IMG/VR virus record: IMGVR_UViG_3300017737_000096
Location: 1 to 22,020 of that record
Reading direction: 5' to 3' (one strand)
From: a virus
DNA length: 22,020 nucleotides
The position numbers and the translations under genes were made by a program. Positions within the stretch are counted from its first letter, which is position 1, and each line of letters starts with the position of its first letter. Below the pieces are notes generated by a model. The model was given only the letters and a program-made list of their open reading frames with translations. It ran no database searches and was not told the origin of the DNA. This document shows positions 7,550 through 15,448 of this stretch, one piece after another.

Positions 7550-7710
7550 TTCCATCTCCTGTTATTAGCTTTACAGATGCAAACATTACAAGTCTTAGCA
7601 GAGGCTGAATAACGTAGGGTGTGTATTCTAGTTAGGTGGCCGCCCAACTATTCAACAGGCCATGTTTATCAGGTAATCCGAAAGGGTTATTGTTGTTTGC
7701 TGATTGTAAA

Positions 7711-7770
7711 TGTAACTAAGTAGCTATCTCAGTTACACTTACCTGACTATAGTTATACTTAAAAATAACT
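7711..7770. promoter_or_regulatory. Operator-like inverted repeats around the capsid promoter
   Basis: Four copies of the half-site AGTTA(C/T) form two inverted repeats: TGTAACT at 7711-7717 with AGTTACA at 7731-7737, and AGTTAT at 7751-7756 with ATAACT at 7765-7770. The second repeat overlaps the -10 box (7752-7757); the first lies just past the predicted transcription start. The two plus-facing half-sites are 20 bases apart, about two helical turns. A repressor or activator site is inferred; an RNA hairpin in the leader is the alternative for the first repeat. Confidence 0.45.
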
Positions 7771-7779
7771 ACTTGTCAA
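7752..7779 (-). promoter_or_regulatory. Sigma70-type promoter for the capsid gene
   Basis: Minus strand: TTGACA at 7779-7774, a 16-base spacer, TATAAC at 7757-7752 (11 of 12 consensus). It lies in the 245-base non-coding stretch 7550-7794 between scaffold and capsid genes, the largest gap in the window. That gap otherwise holds the inverted repeats, a TGGCC/GGCCA dyad near 7640-7665 and the capsid AGGAG site, with no gene. The predicted leader is about 195 bases. Confidence 0.75.
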
Positions 7780-7794
7780 CTCTTTTTTACACAT

Positions 7795-8673
7795 TTATCT
7801 AGCAGAGCCAGATACATCATAGATAAACTTACCAGAACGGATAGCTTCCATGATTTCGTCAGACCGCTTTTCGTACTCTTGCGGTGACATCTTTTGTACC
7901 TGTGATTCCTTTAGATACGTAGTTGCCTCATTTTCCTGCGGCTTACTACGTGAATCTTTTGTCGATACAGACTTAGCTGCAGCTTTATCTGACTTAGGCT
8001 TTTCTTTACTGATGCCCATATCAGCTTTGTACAAGTCAATAGCTCTAGCGGCAGAACGTGCGTCATTGTCATTATCATACAGCGCATCTTGTACCCACTT
8101 AGGCTGTTCTTCTGCCCACTCGTGGAACTCATCACTGTCACGGATGTCACCAAAGTCTGGGTGAATACGCATTAGTTCTGCTTCAGCTTTTTCTTTTGAA
8201 GCACTAGACTGCAACTCATCAATTGCTTTCATACGTTCTTCCAGTGCTGTTGACTGTTCACGTGCCTTTTTCATAGCAATTGTTTCAACGATAGCCGCTA
8301 CATCTGGGTAGTCTGCTGCCCACTGTTCGATGTCCTCATCAGACTTAGGCAGTTTCATTTCTTTTTGTGCAGCTTGACTGAGTTGAGATTTTAGTGTTTC
8401 AATCTCTTTCTTTAACTCTTCAGACTGTTGTTGTTGATGCCTACGCAAGTCAGAGTAACGCTTCTTAAATGTTTTCTCTTCTGCGCTAGTAGGTTCAGCT
8501 TCTTCTGGTTCAGCAGTAGCTTCTTGCTCTACTTCACCTTTCTGTTCCTTCATCAACTGTTCTAGTTCTTCTTCTTCCATTTTACGTTTTTCTTCGTTAG
8601 TGTATTTACGATTTGCAAACGCAATCTTCTTTTCAGGCTTCATTTCTTCAGCCATAATAGCTTGTTCTGCCAT
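7795..8673 (-). CDS. Capsid scaffolding protein
   Basis: 292 residues from the ATG at 8673, which has an AAAGGAAG ribosome binding site about 9 bases upstream; the longer frame would need a TTG at 8736 without such a site. Highly charged and acidic in the N-terminal half, with long Glu/Lys/Gln-rich coiled-coil stretches. A FKKRYSDLRRHQQQQ segment near residues 67-81 is a motif I recall from T7-type scaffold proteins. The C-terminus is Lys/Arg/Ser-rich and ends YDVSGSAR, fitting a basic helix that contacts the coat protein. It directly precedes the capsid gene, the usual order. It guides prohead assembly and leaves before packaging. Confidence 0.85.
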   Translation of the reverse strand: MAEQAIMAEEMKPEKKIAFANRKYTNEEKRKMEEEELEQLMKEQKGEVEQEATAEPEEAEPTSAEEKTFKKRYSDLRRHQQQQSEELKKEIETLKSQLSQAAQKEMKLPKSDEDIEQWAADYPDVAAIVETIAMKKAREQSTALEERMKAIDELQSSASKEKAEAELMRIHPDFGDIRDSDEFHEWAEEQPKWVQDALYDNDNDARSAARAIDLYKADMGISKEKPKSDKAAAKSVSTKDSRSKPQENEATTYLKESQVQKMSPQEYEKRSDEIMEAIRSGKFIYDVSGSAR

Positions 8674-8785
8674 TGTTTGTACTTCCTTTTGTTGGGGCCA
8701 ACGTAGCCACGCCGGGGTGGGGGATGGGTAGGCCAACTAATTGTGGATTATTTTTAAAAGCTATTCCACTTTGCTTCATTTGTTT
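8674..8785. other. Short non-coding gap before the scaffold gene
   Basis: 112 bases with no convincing gene. It carries the scaffold ribosome binding site, a GTTGG/CCAAC dyad near 8690-8702 and an A/T-rich half. A TTG-initiated extension of the scaffold frame reaches 8736 but has no ribosome binding site and a Pro/Trp-rich sequence unlike the rest of the protein. Confidence 0.5.
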
Positions 8786-10285
8786 TTAACGGAAACTGCC
8801 GCCATAGCCGCCAGTGCTTCCGGGTGCGCCACCACCCATACTACCATGACCGCCGCCACTGCCGCTAGAGTCATTGCCGCCTTTATCGGGGCCGCTACCG
8901 CTACCTTTTCCCATAGCACTGTCATCAAATGATGTGCCTTGCTTACCTATATTTCCTGATGTTAAGTCACTACGTCCCGCAGCTTCTAGTGCTGCATCAA
9001 TTTCTGCTTGCACATCTGCAGAAACTGTACCTGTTTCTGCCATTGATTCAACAGCCGCTTGTTCTGCAGCAATTTCTGACCTTGACATATCTTCTTCACC
9101 ACGTCCCGGTCCTGTAAGTCCAGCATCTGCTTTATCTTCATTTTTTGTATCTGTGTGTGATGGGTCAAAATTATCATAATTTTCTTGTTGTGCGGGTGTC
9201 ATTTTATTATTATAAGTATCTTCGCTAACATAACCGCCACGCCAGCCTGACGAAATACCTTTACTTACAGTGTCTATCATATCGCTAATAGAAGCATAAG
9301 CTGCTCCCGGTGCCGCAACACCATTACCCGCAAAAGCAGAATCTACAGTCATCCCATGATTACCAACAGCAGTGCCTGTAGTTGGATTAATGTTTCCGGG
9401 TTTATAACCAAAAACACCATTTAATTTAACACCGTAGTTTTGTTCATACGCCATAACATTCAGTGCTTGTTGTTGACTTAATGCTATAGCACTTTGACCT
9501 GTGGCCCCAACAAACTGGCCTTTAGCAACCGCTTCAAGAGTAGCTTGGTCTAGTGTGCCAGTCATTCCTGATTGGGGTGCTTTACCAAATGCTGTAGGGA
9601 CATCAAACCCAAATGCACTAGCAATAACACCTAATGTACCACCACCGGGTATACCAGCGTATCCAGTAATGCCTAAATCTGATTGCGCCTTTGCTGCTGC
9701 CGCACTTAGACCGCCTGTACCTGTTCCTCTTGTTGTTGACAGTCCTTTATATCCTGTACCTGATACACCCACTTCTCTATCTCCACCGCCTTCATCACGA
9801 ACGGTTGTTTTACCAACAGTAGGTGCTACAGTTGTCTGTTCTTCTTCAGGTGCTGGTTGGTCTCCAATAGGACGATAGCCTTCAGGTATTGGATAAATAG
9901 GTCTACCATCTTTAAATGGTATTTGTAATGTCTGACCTGCATCGTTTATATATGTACGTAACTCATCGTATTGACCCGGTTTGCTGCCAACTGTTTCAGC
10001 AAAGGTAGGCAAGTTAGTTGTCTGCAAAGCCGTTTGAAACTGTGGACCAGTAAACTGCACGGGCTGGAAATAAGGTGTTGCACCACCATAAGGTGTGTAA
10101 CCTGTCTGTCCACCACTAGGAACTTGATAGCCAGCAATACCTGTACCCGGCAGTGTGTATGTTCCTGTGCGTGGGTCTACTTGTGTAGGCTGTGAATATG
10201 GCTGTGTAGGCTGCGGGATAACAGGTGGATTGTAACCACCAGTTTGAAATGCTCTAGCTGTTTGGTCTTTTACTGACTTTTTCAT
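8786..10285 (-). CDS. Low-complexity virion-like protein, Pro/Gly-rich ends
   Basis: 499 residues of unknown function. The first 150 residues are Pro/Gln/Thr/Tyr-rich (NPPVIPQPTQPYSQPTQ, then PYGGATPYFQP, and YPIPEGYRPIG). The middle is Gly/Thr/Ala-rich with a less biased stretch including LGVIASAFGFDVPTAFGKAP, and the last 60 residues are almost only Gly, Ser, Asp and Lys. No enzyme motif or confident transmembrane helix is visible. The start overlaps the upstream stop as ATGA. It lies between portal-linked genes and scaffold, where short-tailed phages often place internal virion or ejection proteins; that role is inferred only. Confidence 0.75.
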   Translation of the reverse strand: MKKSVKDQTARAFQTGGYNPPVIPQPTQPYSQPTQVDPRTGTYTLPGTGIAGYQVPSGGQTGYTPYGGATPYFQPVQFTGPQFQTALQTTNLPTFAETVGSKPGQYDELRTYINDAGQTLQIPFKDGRPIYPIPEGYRPIGDQPAPEEEQTTVAPTVGKTTVRDEGGGDREVGVSGTGYKGLSTTRGTGTGGLSAAAAKAQSDLGITGYAGIPGGGTLGVIASAFGFDVPTAFGKAPQSGMTGTLDQATLEAVAKGQFVGATGQSAIALSQQQALNVMAYEQNYGVKLNGVFGYKPGNINPTTGTAVGNHGMTVDSAFAGNGVAAPGAAYASISDMIDTVSKGISSGWRGGYVSEDTYNNKMTPAQQENYDNFDPSHTDTKNEDKADAGLTGPGRGEEDMSRSEIAAEQAAVESMAETGTVSADVQAEIDAALEAAGRSDLTSGNIGKQGTSFDDSAMGKGSGSGPDKGGNDSSGSGGGHGSMGGGAPGSTGGYGGSFR

Positions 10286-10830
10286 ATCGGCTGCACCTGT
10301 ACTTTATCACGCATATTTTCTGGTATATCTGAAATATCTGCAACAAAAGATGTTTCGCCCATGTATGTAACCATACCTGCTTTTGCTCTATCTCTTGGGT
10401 CTTGCATCTGTTGTTGCTGGTTAGGTATAGTAGGTGAAACGTAACCACCTTGCTGCATATTATACTCTTCTTCATCTTCCACGTCAAGGTCATACATATC
10501 AAATGGCAAGTCATCTTCTACGGTAGCTTCTTCGCTATTACCCATCTGACCCATAGCTTCCATCTGTGCCAAGCCTTGCTTTGCTTCTTGACGCATACGC
10601 ATTAAATTTTCAAGACCGATATATCGCACTACATCTGCAGGAAAAACAAACTCGCCTTCACTCAACTGAGCAGGAATGTCATCACGTACTTCTTCACGCA
10701 ATGAACCGGGCGGTACTTCGTTGCCTGATTCCTCATCAACCATACCGCCTTCATCCATAAGGCCACCCTCATCAAAGCCACGTTCTACAGGCTCAAAGAG
10801 TTCCATTTGTGTTGCCATACGTTTAGCCAT
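10282..10830 (-). CDS. Acidic conserved phage protein of unknown function
   Basis: 182 residues. The N-terminal part has DEGGLMDEGGMVDEESG followed by EVPPGSLREEVRDDIPAQL and SEGEFVFPADVVRYIGLENLM, a block I recall as strongly conserved among marine short-tailed phages though unassigned. The middle is very acidic (near residues 100-122) and a Gln-rich patch (QQQQMQDPRDRAKAG) follows. A GAAGGA ribosome binding site lies about 7 bases before the ATG. It is translationally coupled to the 499-residue gene by an ATGA overlap. Location between portal and scaffold suggests a virion or assembly role; an internal protein released on infection is possible. Confidence 0.75.
   Translation of the reverse strand: MAKRMATQMELFEPVERGFDEGGLMDEGGMVDEESGNEVPPGSLREEVRDDIPAQLSEGEFVFPADVVRYIGLENLMRMRQEAKQGLAQMEAMGQMGNSEEATVEDDLPFDMYDLDVEDEEEYNMQQGGYVSPTIPNQQQQMQDPRDRAKAGMVTYMGETSFVADISDIPENMRDKVQVQPI
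10459..10487 (-). promoter_or_regulatory. Candidate intragenic sigma70 promoter
   Basis: Minus strand: TTGACG at 10487-10482, 17 bases, TATAAT at 10464-10459 (11 of 12). It lies inside the 182-residue gene, about 170 bases before the 499-residue gene it could drive. The acidic coding sequence (Leu-Asp-Val-Glu, Glu-Tyr-Asn-Met) accounts for the bases, so chance is possible. Confidence 0.35.
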
Positions 10831-10834
10831 AGTA

Positions 10835-11050
10835 TTATCCTTCAGCTTGCGCTACGTCCTCACGTAAACGTCTTATCTTACGCAGTGCTTCAACAGCACC
10901 TTGTGCCTTATGCACAGTAATCATATTCTCAGATTGTTCTAATACTTTGTGTTGCTGTGCAATAAGCACATCTAAGTAATTACTGAAGTGGTCCCATTGG
11001 CGGTTGCTGCTGACCAGCCCCTTCAGCTTGCTGAGTATTTCCTTGTCCAT
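10835..11050 (-). CDS. Small helical protein overlapping the portal gene end
   Basis: 71 residues from the ATG at 11050, which has an AAGGA site 10 bases upstream; a GTG at 11071 is less likely. The sequence is helical: MDKEILSKLKGLVSS, then HFSNYLDVLIAQQHKVLEQSENM and VHKAQGAVEALRKIRRLREDV. About 70 bases at its start are shared with the end of the portal gene in another frame. Both frames look used: this one has a ribosome binding site and a heptad-like helix pattern, the other ends in a low-complexity Gln/Gly tail. I recall similar proteins downstream of portal genes in marine phages. Function unknown; a portal-associated or assembly factor is a guess. Confidence 0.75.
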   Translation of the reverse strand: MDKEILSKLKGLVSSNRQWDHFSNYLDVLIAQQHKVLEQSENMITVHKAQGAVEALRKIRRLREDVAQAEG

Positions 11051-13121
11051 TCGCACTAAATCCTTGTTCACCCGGTACAGGAACCTGTCCAGTACCTACG
11101 TTGCCACCACCTGCACCTGTTGGGTCCATTGCATCTGCACCCGGCGGTGGTGTCATACCACCCTGCTCTGGTTGCATTGGCTGTTGGAAGCCCTTCATAA
11201 TTTCTGCTTGCAGTGCAGCTTCGTCCATATTGTTGGTTACTTTGTCGGGGTCTAAGTCCATAGACTTTGCAATCTCACGGATTACATACTGGAACTTAGC
11301 AAAGGGTGCAAGTGCTGGATTACTTGCAATCTGTAAGAACTGCATTAAGCGTTGGCTACGTACTTCATTAGCCATAAGACTTTCTGTACCCCGTGCCTTA
11401 ACTTCTAAGTCTCCTTTGATTTCTGGGTCAAAGTCAAACTGCATATTAAAGCGGAAGAAACCTTCACCAAGTGGGCGAAGCAGATAGTCGTCTACATTCT
11501 TAATAACTGTTTTGGTGCTACCTTGTGCAGCACCCATTAGCATTGAGATACCTGAAGCTGTACGGCCTACACCAGATACACCTGTCTGTCCATGTGCAAA
11601 TGATGGGAAGCCTGTGCTTTCATCTGCCAGCACACGTGCTTTATCAAACAGCATCATGTTTTCAGAAGACACGTTAGGGAACTTTGTACCGAAGATAGCT
11701 TGACCCGGTGCGCCGCCCTGTCTGCGGAATACCTTGCCCGGATATAGTGACAAGTCCTGACCCGGCACTAGGTTTGTTTCGTCTACCTCAACAATCAAGT
11801 TGCCAGACAGTACAGCGTTATCAACAGCCATACGCATAAAGCCATTCATTAGTGTCTGCGTATCGTCCATGTTCTCTGCAATACCTACACCAAAGAATGA
11901 ATATGGGTTCAATTCATATGGTGCAGCAGAGTATGGAATCTTAGATGGCTTGAATGGATTAAGAACCATACGCATTAGTTTGCCGTTACAAATCCAAACA
12001 TTAGCTTGCAACTCATCAAACTCTTTTAGTTCTTTTGGAATATCTACGCCCTGCTCTTCAAGCAGTTCAGTATCAACCATGCCCCAATACTCAAGCACTT
12101 CAAAGCGGTCAACGCCATGCTCTGGTGCATAGTCGGCTAAATCATCTTCCCAATACTGCTTGGTGTAGTTTTCACCCATAGCAATAACTTCGTTGATAAC
12201 TTCGCCACGGAAGTATGGACGCTTCTTTAGGTTACGTAATTGTGTACGAGACATCTTGTGACGTTCAATCACATACTGTGCTTCATCCATATTGTTAGCA
12301 TCTGGGTCTGGGTAGAAGTTCCAGACAGATACGTGATTTACTTGTGGAATTGTTTTGAACAGTGGGTCATACTCGCCATCGTCATTCCAGTTAGGATATT
12401 CTTTGTCAACGGCAAATGGCCCCTTCATAACACCCGTACCAAACAATGCCATTTCAAATGCAGCATTACGCAGATGTTTAGTGGCACCAGACTCTTCTAG
12501 CTGGTCGTGTATCTTCTTTTGCATTTTCTTTGCAGCAATTAGTGCAGGGCTAAATGCAATAGAGGTAGGTGTCTTACCCGGCCCCTCTTTTAGTTTGTCA
12601 GCAACAGGTTCCAGTTTGCCTTCCAGCACCCCAAGTTTTTCTTGTAAGGACTGCGCTGTGGCTCCCGGCGGTAAGTCTTTGCCGTCACCCGCAAAACCGT
12701 AGGGACTAGAAAGAGCAGTTTCACCACGCAATTGTTCTGGTTCTTTAGGGTCAAAATGTACATCGGCAACAACCCCCTCTGGTAATTCAGTAGGCTCAAT
12801 AGATAAAGGAAAACGCTGGTTAGCAAACAGGACATCAACAATTTGCCCGTATGCTGCCAGCGTCTTAGTTTTTGTGACTTTGATAAAGACACGAGATTTT
12901 TCTGTTTCAGTAAATTGAACATCGGGACCATACAAACCACGATAATTGCGGTAGGCTTTTAGCCAGCGTTCTTCGTCCTGATACCTATAATCTTCAGACC
13001 GCTTGTAGCGTTCCATAATAAATGGGATGATATTACTTACATCTACATCGGATACGGATGTATCGTCACTGTCTTCCAGTGCGATAGCATCATCTTCAAT
13101 CATAATTTCATCTTCATTCAT
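10980..13121 (-). CDS. Portal protein
   Basis: 713 residues, in the range of podovirus portals. The N-terminus is acidic; IIPFIMERYKRSEDYRYQDE leads into helices and YGQIVDVLFANQRFPLSI. The C-terminal half contains FPSFAHGQTGVSGVGRTASG and ISMLMGAAQGSTKTVIKNVD, the wing/crown region that identifies these portals, followed by RPLGEGFFRFNMQFDF. The last 60 residues are Gly/Gln/Pro-rich and overlap the next gene. An AAGGA site precedes the ATG and the gene follows the large terminase by 11 bases, the standard order. It forms the dodecameric ring at one capsid vertex through which DNA is packaged and ejected. Confidence 0.9.
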   Translation of the reverse strand: MNEDEIMIEDDAIALEDSDDTSVSDVDVSNIIPFIMERYKRSEDYRYQDEERWLKAYRNYRGLYGPDVQFTETEKSRVFIKVTKTKTLAAYGQIVDVLFANQRFPLSIEPTELPEGVVADVHFDPKEPEQLRGETALSSPYGFAGDGKDLPPGATAQSLQEKLGVLEGKLEPVADKLKEGPGKTPTSIAFSPALIAAKKMQKKIHDQLEESGATKHLRNAAFEMALFGTGVMKGPFAVDKEYPNWNDDGEYDPLFKTIPQVNHVSVWNFYPDPDANNMDEAQYVIERHKMSRTQLRNLKKRPYFRGEVINEVIAMGENYTKQYWEDDLADYAPEHGVDRFEVLEYWGMVDTELLEEQGVDIPKELKEFDELQANVWICNGKLMRMVLNPFKPSKIPYSAAPYELNPYSFFGVGIAENMDDTQTLMNGFMRMAVDNAVLSGNLIVEVDETNLVPGQDLSLYPGKVFRRQGGAPGQAIFGTKFPNVSSENMMLFDKARVLADESTGFPSFAHGQTGVSGVGRTASGISMLMGAAQGSTKTVIKNVDDYLLRPLGEGFFRFNMQFDFDPEIKGDLEVKARGTESLMANEVRSQRLMQFLQIASNPALAPFAKFQYVIREIAKSMDLDPDKVTNNMDEAALQAEIMKGFQQPMQPEQGGMTPPPGADAMDPTGAGGGNVGTGQVPVPGEQGFSANGQGNTQQAEGAGQQQPPMGPLQ

Positions 13122-13132
13122 ATTGTTTTTCC

Positions 13133-14701
13133 TTAGTATCCAAAGGTTGCGTCTGCTACCTGCATACCGCCACCGGGTCTACCCATTGGGTCATAGTCGA
13201 ATATACTAAACCTTGGTCTGGACATTATACCATACCTAAGAGCATCATACAAGTGGTCTTCACTCTTTGTGTCAATGTCTTCTGGGTTTTTCTTGTCCAA
13301 CGGTATTGAGGGAAGTTGGGCCGTGAGGTTTGTGCAAGTATCAAAGAAAACAAGTCTAGGCTCCTCTGTAAATTCATCTATCTGTAGTCTGCGGTGTACT
13401 TCGTTCTTGCCAGCTACACGACTGCCCCTGCTTCTATCTGACGGACGCCAGCGACACCCACGACTAATCATTTGCTCCGCAAGAGAAGGACCAGTATCAC
13501 CACGCTTATGCCAAAGAGAACTGTCCAAAACACCGTACTTAATATTGCCATCTTCCGCTTCCAAATCCAGAATCATATCTGCCAAGTCTGTGGCAAGGAC
13601 TTTAGAAACGTAGAGTTCTCTATATACCACAAGTTGCTCAGAAGGCGCAACGGCAAACCAAACAACACCACTGTAGCTGCCGTAACCGTAATCGCAAGCA
13701 CGAAACTTAACCCAGTTACTAGGTATACGATAAGGCTCAACAACATGAACCCGCCTATCAAACTCAGTAAAAGCAGCACCTTCTTTAATATCCCAGTCGC
13801 CCTCAAGAAGCTGCCTACGCTGCTGTTCTGGAAGCGATAGGAGCATGGCTTCGTAATCACCTGCTTGTGCAAGGTATGGGTTATCAGAAAGTCTTGCGGG
13901 TATAAATCTTCTCTTGAATAAAGATTTTCCAGCCTTGCTATGTCCTGCTGGATAGCGGAGAACTTCTCCTGTGTCTGTGTCTGTTGCATCGAAGGCTCTA
14001 TTATATGGCGAAGGGTCAATGAACATTTTCTTGACCCAGTGATGACCTCTTCCGCCGGGGTTAGTCGTAGCCCTCATAAATATTGGCAAATCAGGTGCAG
14101 TAGACCGTAGACGAGAACGCATATAATTCCATGCGTATGGTGTGGCCCATTGTGTTAACTCGTCAAAGCCTATCCAGCTAAAGGCTAGACCCTGATAGCG
14201 CAATACATCATCATCTCTGTCGAGATAAGACATCCACAATCTTGCACCAGATGGCGCAGTCCACTGCATTTTTCTTTCTGACCATTTAATACCGGGCCAG
14301 ATTTTCGGGTACAACTCCTGCGACTTAAATATAAGTTCCCGCAACTCCTCTGTAGTGTGTCGCAACAGAAGCCCACTAAACTGTGGATGTCCCATGTAAC
14401 GTAATGGGTCAGCAAGCATAGCGTAGCTTTTACCACCACCTGCTGAACCGCCGTACAGTACTTCTCGTTCAGCCGCTGCTAGAAACTCTGTCTGTGGTCC
14501 CTCGTTTGGCTTGAACAAAACATTAGCGTGTTGTTCTATCTCGCTGCTGTCATATTCAGGTGATACAGTTTCCTGTATCTCAACCTTCGGCTTTTGAGCC
14601 TGTTCTTTGGTTACTGATTTCTTCCGCTTTGGCGATTGCCGTTTTCGCATATTCTGCCCACTTGCGGAGGCTTGCAGCTTGATTCTTACGTCTTCGCTCA
14701 T
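13133..14701 (-). CDS. terL: Terminase large subunit
   Basis: 522 residues. ATPase: Walker A GGSAGGGKS at 84-92, Walker B FSWIGFDE at 174-181, and the coupling motif ATTNPGG at 211-217. Nuclease domain: Asp337 (ACDYGYG), Asp393 (GVLDSS) and Asp486 (DHLYDALRYG) are in place for the RNase H-like metal site. It drives DNA into the prohead and cuts concatemers. The N-terminal 40 residues are basic and overlap the upstream gene by 122 bases; no good ribosome binding site is seen, and an ATG at 14650 is an alternative start that would still overlap. Length and motif order fit the family fully. Confidence 0.95.
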   Translation of the reverse strand: MSEDVRIKLQASASGQNMRKRQSPKRKKSVTKEQAQKPKVEIQETVSPEYDSSEIEQHANVLFKPNEGPQTEFLAAAEREVLYGGSAGGGKSYAMLADPLRYMGHPQFSGLLLRHTTEELRELIFKSQELYPKIWPGIKWSERKMQWTAPSGARLWMSYLDRDDDVLRYQGLAFSWIGFDELTQWATPYAWNYMRSRLRSTAPDLPIFMRATTNPGGRGHHWVKKMFIDPSPYNRAFDATDTDTGEVLRYPAGHSKAGKSLFKRRFIPARLSDNPYLAQAGDYEAMLLSLPEQQRRQLLEGDWDIKEGAAFTEFDRRVHVVEPYRIPSNWVKFRACDYGYGSYSGVVWFAVAPSEQLVVYRELYVSKVLATDLADMILDLEAEDGNIKYGVLDSSLWHKRGDTGPSLAEQMISRGCRWRPSDRSRGSRVAGKNEVHRRLQIDEFTEEPRLVFFDTCTNLTAQLPSIPLDKKNPEDIDTKSEDHLYDALRYGIMSRPRFSIFDYDPMGRPGGGMQVADATFGY

Positions 14702-14981
14702 TATTTAATCGTTTCCTCAACCCTACGTGTGAGATATATCTGCCAGTCTGTGTACTCAGCCAATTAGCTACTTCACGGTAGCTGTATTGATTTACGTGCT
14801 GTCTAGCTTTCTCTAACAAGTCCAATTCAATTTGGATAGGTTGAAGAATGTCGGGGTCTTCATCATCCTGTTTATATCCGAATGGTACAGTACGTGCAAT
14901 ACGTGGGATGGGTATCCATTCGTTTTCTTCTTTGATGTCTGTTGGCTGTGGTAGCTTCCACTTGCCTATGCTGCGTGTCAT
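14580..14981 (-). CDS. HTH-like protein upstream of the large terminase
   Basis: 133 residues. After WKLPQPTDIKEENEWIPIPRI and a PFGYKQDDED segment comes a helix-turn-helix-like block at about 57-92: EKARQHVNQYSYREVANWL, then RYISHVGLRKRLNNERRRKN, reminiscent of recombinase/transposase HTH domains. The C-terminus is basic and helical. It starts in an ATGA overlap with the previous gene and shares 122 bases with the start of terL in another frame. DNA binding during packaging is a reasonable inference, making it a second small-terminase candidate beside the gene at 15448-15822; a regulator is the alternative. Confidence 0.75.
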   Translation of the reverse strand: MTRSIGKWKLPQPTDIKEENEWIPIPRIARTVPFGYKQDDEDPDILQPIQIELDLLEKARQHVNQYSYREVANWLSTQTGRYISHVGLRKRLNNERRRKNQAASLRKWAEYAKTAIAKAEEISNQRTGSKAEG

Positions 14982-15448
14982 TTGTTTTTCTTTGAGCCGG
15001 GGCCAAATCTTGCAGAGCCTTGTCCAGCAGGAGTAGAACTAACTGCAGTCAAAAACGCACCAACACCGGGGATACTGCGCAAACCTAACTTAGCCGCAGC
15101 TTTTGCTAGTGTTTGTGGTTTTGCCCCTTTCATAATATCTCTTTGTCTTTTAATTAATTCTTGACGAACTTTTCTATCTCGTGTACTTAAATGGCTAGGA
15201 TTAATTTTTGTTAATCTATCTAACTCCATTTTTGCTGTTGCTGTTTTTGTTGCGTTTGTTCTGGCTAACACTTTAGTACGTTTTTCTTGTCTGGATTGTT
15301 CCCGCTTTTTTTGACTGCGCCGTTTAACTCTGTTATGCTCATCTGCTTCATATGCGGCAAGACCCGCACCTGCGGCTACCGTACCTACTGCAGCAGCGCC
15401 CAAGGCATTTTTTGCAGTGCGAGATTTATTTCTACCTTTAGGAGCCAC
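14978..15448 (-). CDS. Very basic small protein with a hydrophobic segment
   Basis: 156 residues from a GTG whose G is also the last base of the upstream TAG stop. It opens MAPKGRNKSRTAKNALG, then an Ala/Gly-rich hydrophobic stretch (residues about 16-32, AAAVGTVAAGAGLAAY) which could be a weak membrane segment, then a long Lys/Arg/Gln helix. The end is Gly/Ser/Pro-rich with GLRSIPGVGAFL. The GRNKSR motif also appears near the N-terminus of the protein at 21276-21548. Function unknown; membrane- or DNA-associated roles are both compatible. Confidence 0.65.
   Translation of the reverse strand: MAPKGRNKSRTAKNALGAAAVGTVAAGAGLAAYEADEHNRVKRRSQKKREQSRQEKRTKVLARTNATKTATAKMELDRLTKINPSHLSTRDRKVRQELIKRQRDIMKGAKPQTLAKAAAKLGLRSIPGVGAFLTAVSSTPAGQGSARFGPGSKKNK

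Noticed and set aside
7550-7555. Upstream ATG of the capsid gene
   Set aside because: The AGGAG site directly touches it, leaving no spacing; the ATG at 7549 has a 6-base spacing.
8674-8736. TTG-initiated N-terminal extension of the scaffold protein
   Set aside because: No ribosome binding site, Pro/Trp-rich sequence unlike the rest, while the ATG at 8673 has a strong AAAGGAAG site.
8786-10285. Possible frameshift or junk in the 499-residue low-complexity gene
   Set aside because: Frame stays open from an ATGA-coupled start to the end with consistent Gly/Pro/Gln composition; overlapping short frames on either strand have no support.
12355-12702. 115-residue plus-strand frame
   Set aside because: Antisense to the portal gene, with no ribosome binding site and no familiar pattern.
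13573-14019. 148-residue minus-strand frame with hydrophobic stretch
   Set aside because: It is an alternative frame inside terL, whose motifs in the main frame (nuclease Asp337, coupling motif nearby) are clearly under selection. The apparent membrane helix is a by-product.
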